Source of the DNA: Mesorhizobium sp. YC-39
GTDB taxonomy: Bacteria > Pseudomonadota > Alphaproteobacteria > Rhizobiales > Rhizobiaceae
NCBI RefSeq assembly: GCF_025753795.1
Contig: NZ_JAOWPS010000001.1
Span: 558,001 to 622,000 of the forward strand
Length of the DNA: 64,000 nucleotides
Direction of reading: 5' to 3'
Shown here: one piece after another, positions 18,742-27,694 of the stretch
Layout: every line of letters begins with the position of its first letter
Position numbering within the stretch: position 1 is the stretch's first letter
Position numbers and translations under genes: made by a program
Notes under the pieces: model-generated
The model's input: the letters and a program-made list of their open reading frames with translations, nothing else
Databases searched by the model: none
What the model was told of the DNA's origin: nothing

Positions 18742-20526
18742 ATGGCAGTGGACGTAGAGCGGATTAGAAGGGCGGGCGCTGCCAGGCGCCCGTCGCGGAT
18801 TCTGCCGGCATTCCTGTCGAAAATCACGGTGCCGATGCGCCGGTTCCTCGGCCATCATATCTTTTCCAGCCTGACGCGGCGCATCCTCTTTCTCAACCTA
18901 GCCGGCCTGGCCGTGCTGGTCACCGGCATTCTCTACCTCAATACGTTCCGCGACGGGCTGATCGATGCCCGGGTCGAAAGCTTGATGACGCAGGGCGAGA
19001 TCATCGCTGGCGCGATCGCGGCTTCGGCCACGGTCGAGACCGATTCGATCAGCATCGATCCGGAAAAGCTGCTCGAACTGCAAGCCGGCGAAAGCCTTGG
19101 CCCCGGCTCTGACCAGCTCGACAATCTGGATTTCCCGATCAATCCGGAGCGCGTCGCGCCTGTGCTGAGAAGGCTGATCTCGCCGACGCGCACGCGCGCC
19201 CGCATCTACGACCGCGACGCCAACCTGTTGCTCGATTCCCGCCATCTCTATTCGCGCGGCCAGATCCTTCGCTACGACCTGCCGCCGGTCGAACAGGAAG
19301 AGCCCGACCTTGTCGAGCGCATCCAGAAATTCGTCTTCGACTTCTTCCGCAACACCGAATTGCCGGTCTACCACGAGCAGCCGGGCGGCAATGGCGCGGC
19401 ATTTCCGGAGGTGGTCAAGGCGCTCACCGGCAGCCCGTCGACCATTGTGCGGATTTCCGAACAGGGCGAGCAGATCGTTTCGGTCGCCGTGCCGATCCAG
19501 CGCTTCCGCGCTGTGCTTGGCGTGCTGATGCTGTCGACCGAAGGCGGCGACATCGACAAGATCGTCGCGGCCGAGCGCAAGGCGATCCTGCGCGTCTTCG
19601 GCATCGCTGCCCTCGTCACCGCCATCCTGTCGATGCTTTTGGCCTCGACCATCGCCAACCCGCTGCGCCGGCTGTCTGCTGCGGCGGTCAGGGTGCGGCG
19701 TGGCGTCAAGAACCGCGAGGAAATCCCGGACTTCTCCGACCGTCAGGACGAGATCGGCAATCTGTCGATCGCCGTGCGCGACATGACCAACGCGCTCTAT
19801 GCCCGTATCGAAGCGATCGAGAGTTTCGCGGCCGACGTCTCGCACGAGCTGAAGAACCCGCTCACCTCGCTGCGCAGCGCGGTGGAAACCTTGCCGCTGG
19901 CCAAGAACGACAATTCGCGCGGCCGGCTGATGGAGATCATCCAGCACGATGTGCGCCGCCTGGACCGTCTCATCACCGATATTTCCGATGCTTCCCGCCT
20001 CGACGCCGAGCTGGCGCGGGAAGACGCGGGAACCGTGGATCTGAAGAAATTCATCACCGACCTCGTCGCCGTGTCGCGTGAAACCACGCGCAACAAGAAG
20101 TCGGTCGAGATCGAGCTCAAGGTCGCCAAGCTGCCGCAGGGCGTCAAAGGCTACTTTGTCACCGGCCATGATCTGAGGATCGGCCAGGTCATCACCAACC
20201 TGATCGAGAATGCCCGCTCCTTCGTTCCCGAGGAGCGCGGCCACATCGCTATTTCGCTGGAGCGTGCCGGCAAGGTCAACATCGTCACCATCGACGACAA
20301 TGGTCCCGGCATCCGGGCCGACAACATCGACCGCATCTTCGAACGCTTCTACACCGATCGGCCCGCCGGCGAGGCGTTCGGCCAGAATTCCGGCCTTGGC
20401 CTGTCGATATCCAGGCAGATCGTCGAAGCTCATGGTGGCACGCTGACCGCCGAGAACATCCCGGGCACCAAGCCCGGCGAGATCAAGGGCGCGCGCTTCG
20501 TCGTCACGCTGCCGGCCGAAGGCTGA
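18742..20526 (+). CDS. chvG: Sensor histidine kinase ChvG (ExoS)
   Basis: The membrane sensor partner of ChvI, 594 residues. There are two membrane segments (about 50-70 and 288-308) around a large periplasmic domain, then a HAMP region, the phosphoacceptor His368 in DVSHELKNPLTSL, the N-box NLIENARSF, and G-boxes DDNGPGI and GLGLSISRQIV. The periplasmic part of this family is the contact site for the inhibitor ExoR in Sinorhizobium. The 150-base repeat-filled gap from chvI may give chvG separate expression. Confidence 0.95.
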   Translation: MAVDVERIRRAGAARRPSRILPAFLSKITVPMRRFLGHHIFSSLTRRILFLNLAGLAVLVTGILYLNTFRDGLIDARVESLMTQGEIIAGAIAASATVETDSISIDPEKLLELQAGESLGPGSDQLDNLDFPINPERVAPVLRRLISPTRTRARIYDRDANLLLDSRHLYSRGQILRYDLPPVEQEEPDLVERIQKFVFDFFRNTELPVYHEQPGGNGAAFPEVVKALTGSPSTIVRISEQGEQIVSVAVPIQRFRAVLGVLMLSTEGGDIDKIVAAERKAILRVFGIAALVTAILSMLLASTIANPLRRLSAAAVRVRRGVKNREEIPDFSDRQDEIGNLSIAVRDMTNALYARIEAIESFAADVSHELKNPLTSLRSAVETLPLAKNDNSRGRLMEIIQHDVRRLDRLITDISDASRLDAELAREDAGTVDLKKFITDLVAVSRETTRNKKSVEIELKVAKLPQGVKGYFVTGHDLRIGQVITNLIENARSFVPEERGHIAISLERAGKVNIVTIDDNGPGIRADNIDRIFERFYTDRPAGEAFGQNSGLGLSISRQIVEAHGGTLTAENIPGTKPGEIKGARFVVTLPAEG

Positions 20527-20573
20527 AGCATGATCCCAAAAAGTGGGAACCGGTTTTTGGACAAGATCATGCT
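20527..20573. repeat. Palindromic element of the AACCGG family after chvG
   Basis: Begins AGCATGATCCC and ends GATCATGCT, with the core AAAAAGTGGGAACCGGTTTTT. It fills the chvG-hprK gap. Confidence 0.7.
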
Positions 20574-20585
20574 TGATTCAAAAGC

Positions 20586-21032
20586 ATGAACGCTGAAAAC
20601 ATTCACGGCACGGCGATCTTGATCGGTGAGCGCGGCGTCCTCATCACCGGGCCGTCCGGCTCGGGCAAGACGACGCTGGCGCTGACACTCCTGGACCATT
20701 GCCGTGTGCGCGGGCTGTTTTCGCGGCTTATCGGCGACGACAGGCTGCTCGCCATGGCCCACGCCGGGCGGCTGGTCTGTCGCGTGCCGGCGACCATCGC
20801 CGGTCTCGCCGAAGTACCCGGGTTCATGCCGCGCCCGCTGCCGTTCGAGCCGGGTGGAGTGATCGACCTGCATGTCCGGCTGGTGCCAAAGGCAGAAATG
20901 GCCCGTTTCCAAGAGGAAATCAGCGAGCCGGTGGCAGGCTGTCCGGTGCCGCGCATCGACCTTGCCGAGCGCAACGCCGCCACGGCCCTGCCGGCGGTGA
21001 TGGCGAGGCTCTCCATCGCGCCTTTTTTATGA
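20586..21032 (+). CDS. hprK: HPr kinase/phosphorylase, minimal form
   Basis: A 148-residue protein containing only the kinase domain of HPr kinase, as in other alphaproteobacteria. The P-loop GPSGSGKT is at 22-29; LIGDDR and VPRIDLAERNAA are the other family motifs. The N-terminal domain of the Firmicutes enzyme is absent. It would phosphorylate HPr on serine (Ser55 of the HPr encoded at 21595). It lies between chvG and the PTS genes, the order seen in other rhizobia. Confidence 0.92.
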   Translation: MNAENIHGTAILIGERGVLITGPSGSGKTTLALTLLDHCRVRGLFSRLIGDDRLLAMAHAGRLVCRVPATIAGLAEVPGFMPRPLPFEPGGVIDLHVRLVPKAEMARFQEEISEPVAGCPVPRIDLAERNAATALPAVMARLSIAPFL

Positions 21033-21196
21033 TCTGGTTTCGATTTTTTGCTGCAATGCGTCAAAATGGTCCGGGCTGGCGCAATTTTGGGCTTGTCAAC
21101 GCGCCTCGCGTCGACAAGATAGCGCTCCCGCCGCCTGGGATGGCCGGCGAGCATAAAATGCGCCTGTGAAGCGGCGATGACGGGAGCCACCAACGC

Positions 21197-21598
21197 ATGA
21201 TCGGACTCGTGCTTGTAACGCACGGTCAACTGGCCGCCGAGTTCCGCCATGCCGTGGAACATGTCGTCGGGCCACAAGACAATTTCGAGACCGTGGCGAT
21301 CGGCGCCGAAGACGATATGGAGCAGCGCCGCCGCGACATTGTCGATGCCGTTGCCCGCGTCGACACGGGAGCGGGCGTCATCGTTTTGACCGACATGTTC
21401 GGTGGTACGCCCTCCAATCTTGCCATTTCGGTGATGGAGTCCGGCCGCACCGAGGTCATTGCCGGCATGAACCTGCCGATGCTGATCAAGCTGTCCAGCA
21501 TTCGCAAAGGCGACAACATGACGGCCGCGCTCGACGAGGCGCAGGCCGCCGGCCGCAAATATATCAACGTCGCCAGCCAGCTCCTGAGCAGCAAATGA
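21197..21598 (+). CDS. PTS EIIA, mannose-type
   Basis: A 133-residue EIIA-Man-type domain with the phosphorylatable His9 in VLVTHGQLA and the DMFGGTPSN motif. Alphaproteobacteria often carry such an EIIA without sugar-transporting EIIB/EIIC partners, as part of a regulatory phosphorelay. GGGAG precedes the ATG. It overlaps the HPr gene by four bases. The function is inferred to be regulatory since no transporter is nearby. Confidence 0.9.
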   Translation: MIGLVLVTHGQLAAEFRHAVEHVVGPQDNFETVAIGAEDDMEQRRRDIVDAVARVDTGAGVIVLTDMFGGTPSNLAISVMESGRTEVIAGMNLPMLIKLSSIRKGDNMTAALDEAQAAGRKYINVASQLLSSK

Positions 21599-21891
21599 AC
21601 GCGCTGTCGTCCGAAAAGGATGAGATCGTCCGCGACTTTCCGATCGTTAACCAGCGCGGCCTGCACGCCCGCGCGTCCGCGAAATTCGTTCAGGTCGCCA
21701 GCGGCTTCAATGCCACGGTCCGTGTCGAGAAGGATGGCGTCAAGGTCGGCGGCACGTCGATCATGGGCCTGATGATGCTGGCGGCGAGCCCCGGCCTCTC
21801 GATCCGCGTCACCGCCAGCGGTCCGCAGGCCGCGGAGGTCATCGACGCGCTGGAGCAACTGGTGGCTTCTCGCTTCGGCGAGGAGGTCTGA
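21595..21891 (+). CDS. ptsH: Phosphocarrier protein HPr
   Basis: A 98-residue HPr with the active His24 in QRGLHARASAKF and the regulatory Ser55 in GGTSIMGLMML; the 31-residue spacing between them equals that of classical HPr. It would receive phosphate from an EI encoded elsewhere and pass it to EIIA. The nearby HPr kinase makes Ser55 phosphorylation likely. It may equally be called an Npr/PtsO-type protein. Confidence 0.92.
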   Translation: MNALSSEKDEIVRDFPIVNQRGLHARASAKFVQVASGFNATVRVEKDGVKVGGTSIMGLMMLAASPGLSIRVTASGPQAAEVIDALEQLVASRFGEEV

Positions 21892-21905
21892 CAAGACATG
21901 CACGG

Positions 21906-21921
21906 ATAAAGATTTCTTTAT
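21906..21921. promoter_or_regulatory. Palindrome upstream of ahcY, possible SahR-type operator
   Basis: ATAAAGA-TT-TCTTTAT, a palindrome with perfect 7-base arms, lies 110 bases before the ahcY start. ArsR-family SahR regulators of the methionine cycle are reported to bind similar AAAGA/TCTTT palindromes in front of ahcY and met genes. The protein assignment is from memory and unverified. Confidence 0.5.
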
Positions 21922-22031
21922 ATCCCATTGTCGTGCGATCGGCGATCTGCTAGTCAAGCCGGCACTTCGCGCCCTTCGACGCCTTCCGGCGCGGGCGCAC
22001 TCGTAAAACAATTCTTGATCGGAGCACTGCC

Positions 22032-23432
22032 ATGACGGGTAGCAAGGACTATGTGGTCGCCGACATTTCGCTTGCCGGCTGGGGCCGCAAGGAAATCGAG
22101 ATCGCCGAAACCGAAATGCCGGGTCTTATGGCCTGCCGCGAGGAATTCGGCAAGGCAAAGCCGCTCAAGGGCGCGCGCATCACCGGCTCGCTGCACATGA
22201 CCATCCAGACGGCGGTGCTGATCGAAACGCTGAAGGCGCTCGGCGCTGATATCCGCTGGGCCTCCTGCAACATCTTCTCGACCCAGGACCACGCCGCAGC
22301 GGCCATTGCCGAAGCCGGCATTCCGGTCTTCGCCGTCAAGGGCGAAACGCTTGAAGACTATTGGGTCTACACCGACAAGATCTTCCAGTGGGCCGATGGC
22401 GGCACCTCCAACATGATCCTCGACGATGGCGGTGACGCCACCATGTACATCCTGATCGGCGCCCGTGCCGAGGCCGGCGAGGACGTGCTGTCCAATCCAG
22501 GCAGCGAGGAAGAAGAAATCCTGTTTGCCCAGATCAAGAAGCGCATGAAGGCCTCACCCGGCTTCTTCACCAAGCAGAAGGAAGCGATCCGCGGCGTCAC
22601 CGAAGAGACGACGACCGGTGTCAACCGGCTCTACCAGCTGCAGAAGAAGGGCCTGCTGCCGTTCCCGGCCATCAACGTCAACGATTCCGTGACCAAGTCG
22701 AAATTCGACAACAAGTATGGCTGCAAGGAATCGCTGGTCGACGGTATTCGCCGCGGCACCGACACCATGATGGCCGGCAAGGTCGCGGTCGTCTGCGGCT
22801 ATGGCGACGTCGGCAAGGGCTCCTCGGCGTCGCTGAAGGGCGCCGGCGCCCGCGTCAAGGTCACAGAGGTCGACCCGATCTGCGCATTGCAGGCGGCGAT
22901 GGACGGTTTCGAGGTGGTTACGCTCGAAGATGCAGCCCCGACCGCCGACATCGTCATCACCACCACCGGCAACAAGGACGTCGTCACCCTCGACCATATG
23001 CGGTCGTTCAAGGACATGGCGATCGTCGGCAACATCGGCCACTTCGACAATGAGATCCAGGTCGCCTCGCTGCGCAATCTGAAGTGGACCAACATCAAGC
23101 CGCAGGTCGACCTGATCACCTTCCCGGACGGCAAGCGGATGATCCTTCTGTCGGAAGGCCGCCTGCTCAACCTCGGCAACGCCACCGGCCATCCGAGCTT
23201 CGTCATGTCGGCGTCCTTCACCAATCAGGTGCTGGCGCAAATCGAGCTCTACACCAAGCCCGGCCAGTACGAGAACCAGGTCTATGTCCTGCCCAAGCAT
23301 CTCGATGAAAAGGTCGCGCGCCTGCATCTCGACAAGCTCGGCGCCCGCCTCACCGAACTGTCGGGCGAACAGGCCGCCTATATCGGCGTGACCCCGCAGG
23401 GGCCGTTCAAGCCGGAACACTACCGCTATTAA
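22032..23432 (+). CDS. ahcY: Adenosylhomocysteinase
   Basis: Hydrolyses S-adenosylhomocysteine to adenosine and homocysteine, recycling the methyl cycle; 466 residues, the family length. Seen: [16 protein letters not shown], the catalytic [11 protein letters not shown] region, the NAD-binding [13 protein letters not shown], and the PEHYRY C-terminus that completes the neighbouring subunit's NAD site. It has its own terminator downstream. It lies between the PTS genes and divL, as in other rhizobia. Confidence 0.98.
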   Translation: MTGSKDYVVADISLAGWGRKEIEIAETEMPGLMACREEFGKAKPLKGARITGSLHMTIQTAVLIETLKALGADIRWASCNIFSTQDHAAAAIAEAGIPVFAVKGETLEDYWVYTDKIFQWADGGTSNMILDDGGDATMYILIGARAEAGEDVLSNPGSEEEEILFAQIKKRMKASPGFFTKQKEAIRGVTEETTTGVNRLYQLQKKGLLPFPAINVNDSVTKSKFDNKYGCKESLVDGIRRGTDTMMAGKVAVVCGYGDVGKGSSASLKGAGARVKVTEVDPICALQAAMDGFEVVTLEDAAPTADIVITTTGNKDVVTLDHMRSFKDMAIVGNIGHFDNEIQVASLRNLKWTNIKPQVDLITFPDGKRMILLSEGRLLNLGNATGHPSFVMSASFTNQVLAQIELYTKPGQYENQVYVLPKHLDEKVARLHLDKLGARLTELSGEQAAYIGVTPQGPFKPEHYRY

Positions 23433-23460
23433 CCACAGCGCAAATTGCCACTAGATATTG

Positions 23461-23497
23461 AAGCCGGGCGATTGACTTTTCGCCCGGCTTATTTTTT
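23461..23497 (+). terminator. Rho-independent terminator of ahcY
   Basis: A perfect 10-bp stem AAGCCGGGCG/CGCCCGGCTT with a 10-base loop is followed by ATTTTTT. It lies 28 bases past the ahcY stop. Confidence 0.92.
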
Positions 23498-23609
23498 GCG
23501 CGGTTTGATTCTTCACGCCGATTCGCGCAAGCGCTATGGTGCTGATTCGCGGTCCGGGGACGAGGGCCGACGCACGCATCGGGCCGGTCGCGGCGAAGAG
23601 GACCAAGAC

Positions 23610-26174
23610 ATGCCGGGGGATTACCCGCCTTGCGCGGGACAGGCCGTTTCCGGCGGCCGTAACGATTCGGGTATCACGGGCTCCGCTGCCGGAAGCGGCG
23701 GCCTCTTGTGGCGCGCTGGCATTCGCGTCGCCACGTTGCTTTCTTCCTCCACCCTTGCCGGGCCGCTGCTTGCTTTTGCGGCGCACGCTGAAACCGCCGG
23801 CGCGCGCAAGGCCGGGCTGCCGGTCAGCACGGTCGAGGTCATGCAGCTCGCCGTGTTCGTCGGCGTTATGGGTGCTGCGCTCCTGTCGGCCATCGTTCTG
23901 ATTCGCGAGCGGGCCCGCACCTCGGCCGAGAATCTCCGGCTCAGGACCCGTATCGCCGATGTCAACGCGGCGCTGCAGCGGTCCGAGGCGCTGCTCAACA
24001 CGCGCGACCAGCGCGTGGTCGTATGGACCTCGGAAAACAAGAAGCCCGAAATCATCGGCATGTTGCCGCTCGAGAGCGGCGCCCCGGAAGACCGAGCCGC
24101 TTTCCTTGCCTTCGGCCGCTGGTTGATGCCGCGCTCGGCGGCGGCGCTCGAACATGCCGTGGCGGGGTTGCGCGAAAAGGCCAAGCCCTTCGATCTCGTC
24201 ATCGAATCCCTGGTCGGCGCGCCGCTCCAGGTGCATGGACGCAAGAGCGCGGCACATGTGCTTGTGCGCTTCGTCTCGCTCTCGGAAACGCAGCGCAGCG
24301 AGGCCAGGCTGAAGATCGAGAACCAACGCCTCGCCGCCGACTACGACACCATGATAGGTCTTCTCGACGCACTCAACATGCCGTCGTGGCTGCGCACGAC
24401 CGACGGACGGCTGAAGTGGGTCAACCGCGCCTATGCCGAGGCCGTCGAGGCGCAGAGCGCCGAAGTCGCCGTTCGCGATGCCAAGGAATTCCTGGGCGGC
24501 CAGGCGCGCGATGCGATCGCCGCGCAGCACAAATCGCGTCCCGTTTTTCAGCAGACGCTTTCCACCGTGATCGAGGGCGACCGGCGCATGTTCGCCGTGA
24601 CCGATTTCGCCGGCGCGGACGGTTCGGCGGGTCTTGCCTGCGACACCAGCGCCATCGAAGCCATCCGCGGCGAATATGAACGGACCGTGCAGAGCCACGC
24701 CGACACGCTCGACCAGCTCAACACCGCCGTGGCGATCTTCGACACCGACGAGAAATTGCGGTTCTTCAACCAGGCGTTCAGGAAATTATGGGGCCTCGAC
24801 AGTGGCTTCCTGCACAGCGCTCCCGACAACGCCTTGTTGCTCGACCGGTTGCGCAGCGAGGGCAAGATCGCCGAGCAGCCCGAATGGCGGCGCTGGAAGG
24901 AAAGCCTGCTCGGCGCCTATCGCGCGGTCGAGTCGCAGGAGCATTGGTGGCATCTGCCGGACGGCAAGACCATCCGCGTCGTCGCCAATCCGCAGCCCAA
25001 GGGCGGCGTCACCTGGGTATTCGAGAATCTGACCGAAAAGATGGATCTCGAAAGCCGTTACCAGACCGCGGTGCGGGTCCAGGGCGAGACGCTCGACAAT
25101 CTTGCCGAAGGCGTGGCCGTGTTCGGCCCCGACGGCAGGCTCAGACTGTCGAATCCGGCATTCGCAGCACTTTGGCGGCTGGACGCCGACACCGCCAAGC
25201 CAAACGTCCACGTCTCCACGATCCGCGATCTCTGCGATCAACGGGCCGCCGACAGTCCCTGGGGCGGGTTCCTCGCCGCCATCACCGGCTTCGACGACGA
25301 GCGCCGCGACCGCCATGGCCAGACCGAGCTGAACGACGGCACCGTGCTGCGCTATGCGATGATCCCGCTGCCCAACGGGCAGGTGATGATGACCTTTGTC
25401 GACGTCACCGACAGCGTCAATGTCGAGCGGGCCCTGAAGGATAAGAACGAGGCACTGGAGAAATCCGACCAGCTCAAGAACGAGTTCGTGCAGCACGTCT
25501 CCTATGAACTGCGCTCGCCGCTCACCAACATCATCGGTTTCACCGAGCTTCTTTCATTGCCGTCGACCGGGCCGTTGAGCCAGAAGCAGCGCGAATATAT
25601 CGAGCATGTAGGCTCGTCGTCCTCGGTTCTGCTCACCATCGTCAACGACATCCTCGATCTGGCGACGGTGGACGCCGGCATCATGCAGCTCGACATCTCC
25701 GAGGTTCACATCGACCGGACCATCGCTGCCGCCGCCGAGCTGGTCGCCGACCGGCTGGAGGAGCATTCGATCCGGCTCAAGATCGACGCGGCCGCGGCGC
25801 CTAAAACCTTCCATGGCGACGAGATCCGCATCCGCCAGATCCTCTACAACCTGCTGAGCAACGCTGCGAATTACGCTCCGGAGGCGAGCACCATCACGCT
25901 CGCCTGCCGCCAGCTTGCCGAAGGCGTGGAATTCTCCGTTCATGACGACGGTCCTGGCATGCCGCCGGATCTGCTCGATTCGGTCTTCCGCCGTTTCGAA
26001 CCGCGCACCAATGGCGGTCGCCGGCGCGGCGCCGGCCTTGGCCTGTCGATCGTCAAGAGCTTTGTCGAACTGCATGGCGGCAGCGTCCGCATCGAGACCG
26101 GCAAGGACAAGGGCACCACCGTCATCTGTGCCTTTCCCGACACGCCGTCCGGCATCCGCGCCGCGGCCGAGTAG
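23610..26174 (+). CDS. divL: DivL-like PAS sensor pseudo-histidine kinase (Tyr at phosphoacceptor)
   Basis: An 854-residue membrane protein with two N-terminal hydrophobic segments, several PAS-like regions (about 90-560), a dimerization domain and a complete ATPase domain. The H-box reads HVSYELRSPLTNI: the residue aligned with the phosphorylated histidine of SHELRTPL is Tyr632. ATP-binding motifs are intact (NLLSNAANYA, DDGPGMPPD, GAGLGLSIVKSF). A tyrosine at this site with PAS domains is the hallmark of DivL, which reads DivK phosphorylation and controls CckA in the alphaproteobacterial cell cycle. Orthology is inferred from architecture and position next to tsaE. The start was placed at MPGDYPP, past the ahcY terminator; the frame stays open upstream. 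Confidence 0.8.
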   Translation: MPGDYPPCAGQAVSGGRNDSGITGSAAGSGGLLWRAGIRVATLLSSSTLAGPLLAFAAHAETAGARKAGLPVSTVEVMQLAVFVGVMGAALLSAIVLIRERARTSAENLRLRTRIADVNAALQRSEALLNTRDQRVVVWTSENKKPEIIGMLPLESGAPEDRAAFLAFGRWLMPRSAAALEHAVAGLREKAKPFDLVIESLVGAPLQVHGRKSAAHVLVRFVSLSETQRSEARLKIENQRLAADYDTMIGLLDALNMPSWLRTTDGRLKWVNRAYAEAVEAQSAEVAVRDAKEFLGGQARDAIAAQHKSRPVFQQTLSTVIEGDRRMFAVTDFAGADGSAGLACDTSAIEAIRGEYERTVQSHADTLDQLNTAVAIFDTDEKLRFFNQAFRKLWGLDSGFLHSAPDNALLLDRLRSEGKIAEQPEWRRWKESLLGAYRAVESQEHWWHLPDGKTIRVVANPQPKGGVTWVFENLTEKMDLESRYQTAVRVQGETLDNLAEGVAVFGPDGRLRLSNPAFAALWRLDADTAKPNVHVSTIRDLCDQRAADSPWGGFLAAITGFDDERRDRHGQTELNDGTVLRYAMIPLPNGQVMMTFVDVTDSVNVERALKDKNEALEKSDQLKNEFVQHVSYELRSPLTNIIGFTELLSLPSTGPLSQKQREYIEHVGSSSSVLLTIVNDILDLATVDAGIMQLDISEVHIDRTIAAAAELVADRLEEHSIRLKIDAAAAPKTFHGDEIRIRQILYNLLSNAANYAPEASTITLACRQLAEGVEFSVHDDGPGMPPDLLDSVFRRFEPRTNGGRRRGAGLGLSIVKSFVELHGGSVRIETGKDKGTTVICAFPDTPSGIRAAAE

Positions 26175-26182
26175 CGCGCTCG

Positions 26183-27694
26183 ATGGCAGGCACGGTGCTG
26201 GAGCGATTTCTCGCCGACGAGGCTGCGACCGCAAGGCTGGGCGAGGATCTGGCCATGTCGCTGCGGCCGGGCGACGTGCTGGCGCTGAAGGGCGATCTCG
26301 GCGCCGGCAAGTCGAGTTTGGCGCGGGCGCTGATCAGGACAATGGCCGAGGATGCTGGCCTCGACGTGCCAAGCCCGACCTTCACGCTCGTCCAGAGTTA
26401 TGAGGCGCGCGTTCCCGTCCATCATTTCGACCTTTATCGCCTGTCCGCCGCGTTCGAGTTGGACGAACTGGGCTTCGACGAGGCTTTGGCGCAAGGTGCC
26501 GCCCTGGTCGAATGGCCGGAACGGGCAGGATCCTATCTGCCGAAGACCGCGGTGCTGATCGAACTTGCCCATCAGGGGGAGGGTCGCCTGGCCAGACTGT
26601 CGGGACAAGGTGCTGCCTTCGAGCGCGCGGCGCGATCGCTGGCCATGCGCGATTTTCTAACGCAGGCCGGCTGGGGCGACGCGCAAAGACGATATTTTGT
26701 CGGCGATGCTTCGGCCCGCTCCTATGAGATCGTCTCGTTGGCCGGGGTACCGCCGCGTGTCCTGATGAACTCGCCAAGGCTGGTGCTCGGGCCACCGGTC
26801 CGCGACGGCAAACCCTATGCGGTGATCGCCCATTCCGCCCAATCCGTCACTGCCTTCGTCGCTATTGACAAGGCATTGCTGGCCGCCGGCGTCAGCGTGC
26901 CGGAGATCCATGCCGAGGATATCGAGCAAGGCTTTCTGCTGCTCGAACACCTGGGTTCGCAAGGATTTCTCGGCGACCATGGCGAGCCGTTGGTCGAGCG
27001 CTATGCGGCCGCGGCCGAACTGCTTGCCATGATGCATGCCAGGGCATGGCCCGATCGCATGGAGGCCGCGCCCGGTATCTTCCATCATGTGCCGCCCTTC
27101 GATCGCGACGCCATGCTGATCGAGGCCGATCTTTTGGTCGACTGGTATGTGCCGGCGATATCAGGTGCCCCCGCCAGCGATGCCTTGCGCGCCGGCTATA
27201 CAAAAGAATGGAATGCGGTCCTCGACCGGCTGAAAGGCCGGGAATACACGCTGATGCTGCGCGATTTCCATTCGCCCAACATCATCTGGCGAGGCGATCG
27301 TTCCGGCCATGACCGCCTTGGCATCGTCGATGTCCAGGACGCGCTGATCGGCCCGTCCGCCTATGACGTTGCCTCGCTGGCGATGGATGCCCGCGTCACA
27401 GTATCGCCCGACATCGAGAAGCGGACGCTCGATGCCTACATCGCGGCGCGCCACGCGACCGGCGGCTTCGACGAGGAGGCGTTCGTCGAGACCTATGCCA
27501 TCATGGCGGCGCAGCGCAATTCGAAGATTCTCGGCATTTTCGTGCGGCTCGAAAAGCGTGATGGCAAGCCCTATTATCTCAAGCACTTGCCGCGCATTCG
27601 CGACTATCTCAGGCGGGCGCTGGCGCATCCGGCGCTGGCGGGCTTGAGGGATTTCTACGTCGCGCACGGCTTGTTGGAGGAACAGCCGCTGTGA
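26183..27694 (+). CDS. tsaE: TsaE - AmgK-like sugar kinase fusion
   Basis: A 503-residue two-domain protein. Residues 1-150 are TsaE, the ATPase needed for t6A tRNA modification, with P-loop GDLGAGKS (37-44), SPTFTLVQSYE and FDLYRL. From about residue 160 it becomes an aminoglycoside-phosphotransferase-fold kinase with LMLRDFHSPNIIW and IVDVQDALIGP as the catalytic and metal loops. The second half resembles AmgK, the N-acetylmuramate/N-acetylglucosamine 1-kinase of cell-wall recycling. MurU, the next enzyme of that route, follows with a 4-base overlap, which supports the assignment. Confidence 0.85.
   Translation: MAGTVLERFLADEAATARLGEDLAMSLRPGDVLALKGDLGAGKSSLARALIRTMAEDAGLDVPSPTFTLVQSYEARVPVHHFDLYRLSAAFELDELGFDEALAQGAALVEWPERAGSYLPKTAVLIELAHQGEGRLARLSGQGAAFERAARSLAMRDFLTQAGWGDAQRRYFVGDASARSYEIVSLAGVPPRVLMNSPRLVLGPPVRDGKPYAVIAHSAQSVTAFVAIDKALLAAGVSVPEIHAEDIEQGFLLLEHLGSQGFLGDHGEPLVERYAAAAELLAMMHARAWPDRMEAAPGIFHHVPPFDRDAMLIEADLLVDWYVPAISGAPASDALRAGYTKEWNAVLDRLKGREYTLMLRDFHSPNIIWRGDRSGHDRLGIVDVQDALIGPSAYDVASLAMDARVTVSPDIEKRTLDAYIAARHATGGFDEEAFVETYAIMAAQRNSKILGIFVRLEKRDGKPYYLKHLPRIRDYLRRALAHPALAGLRDFYVAHGLLEEQPL

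Noticed and set aside
21892-22031. SAM or SAH riboswitch upstream of ahcY
   Set aside because: The leader contains a protein-operator-like palindrome but no pseudoknot pattern I can recognise as SAM-II or SAH type.
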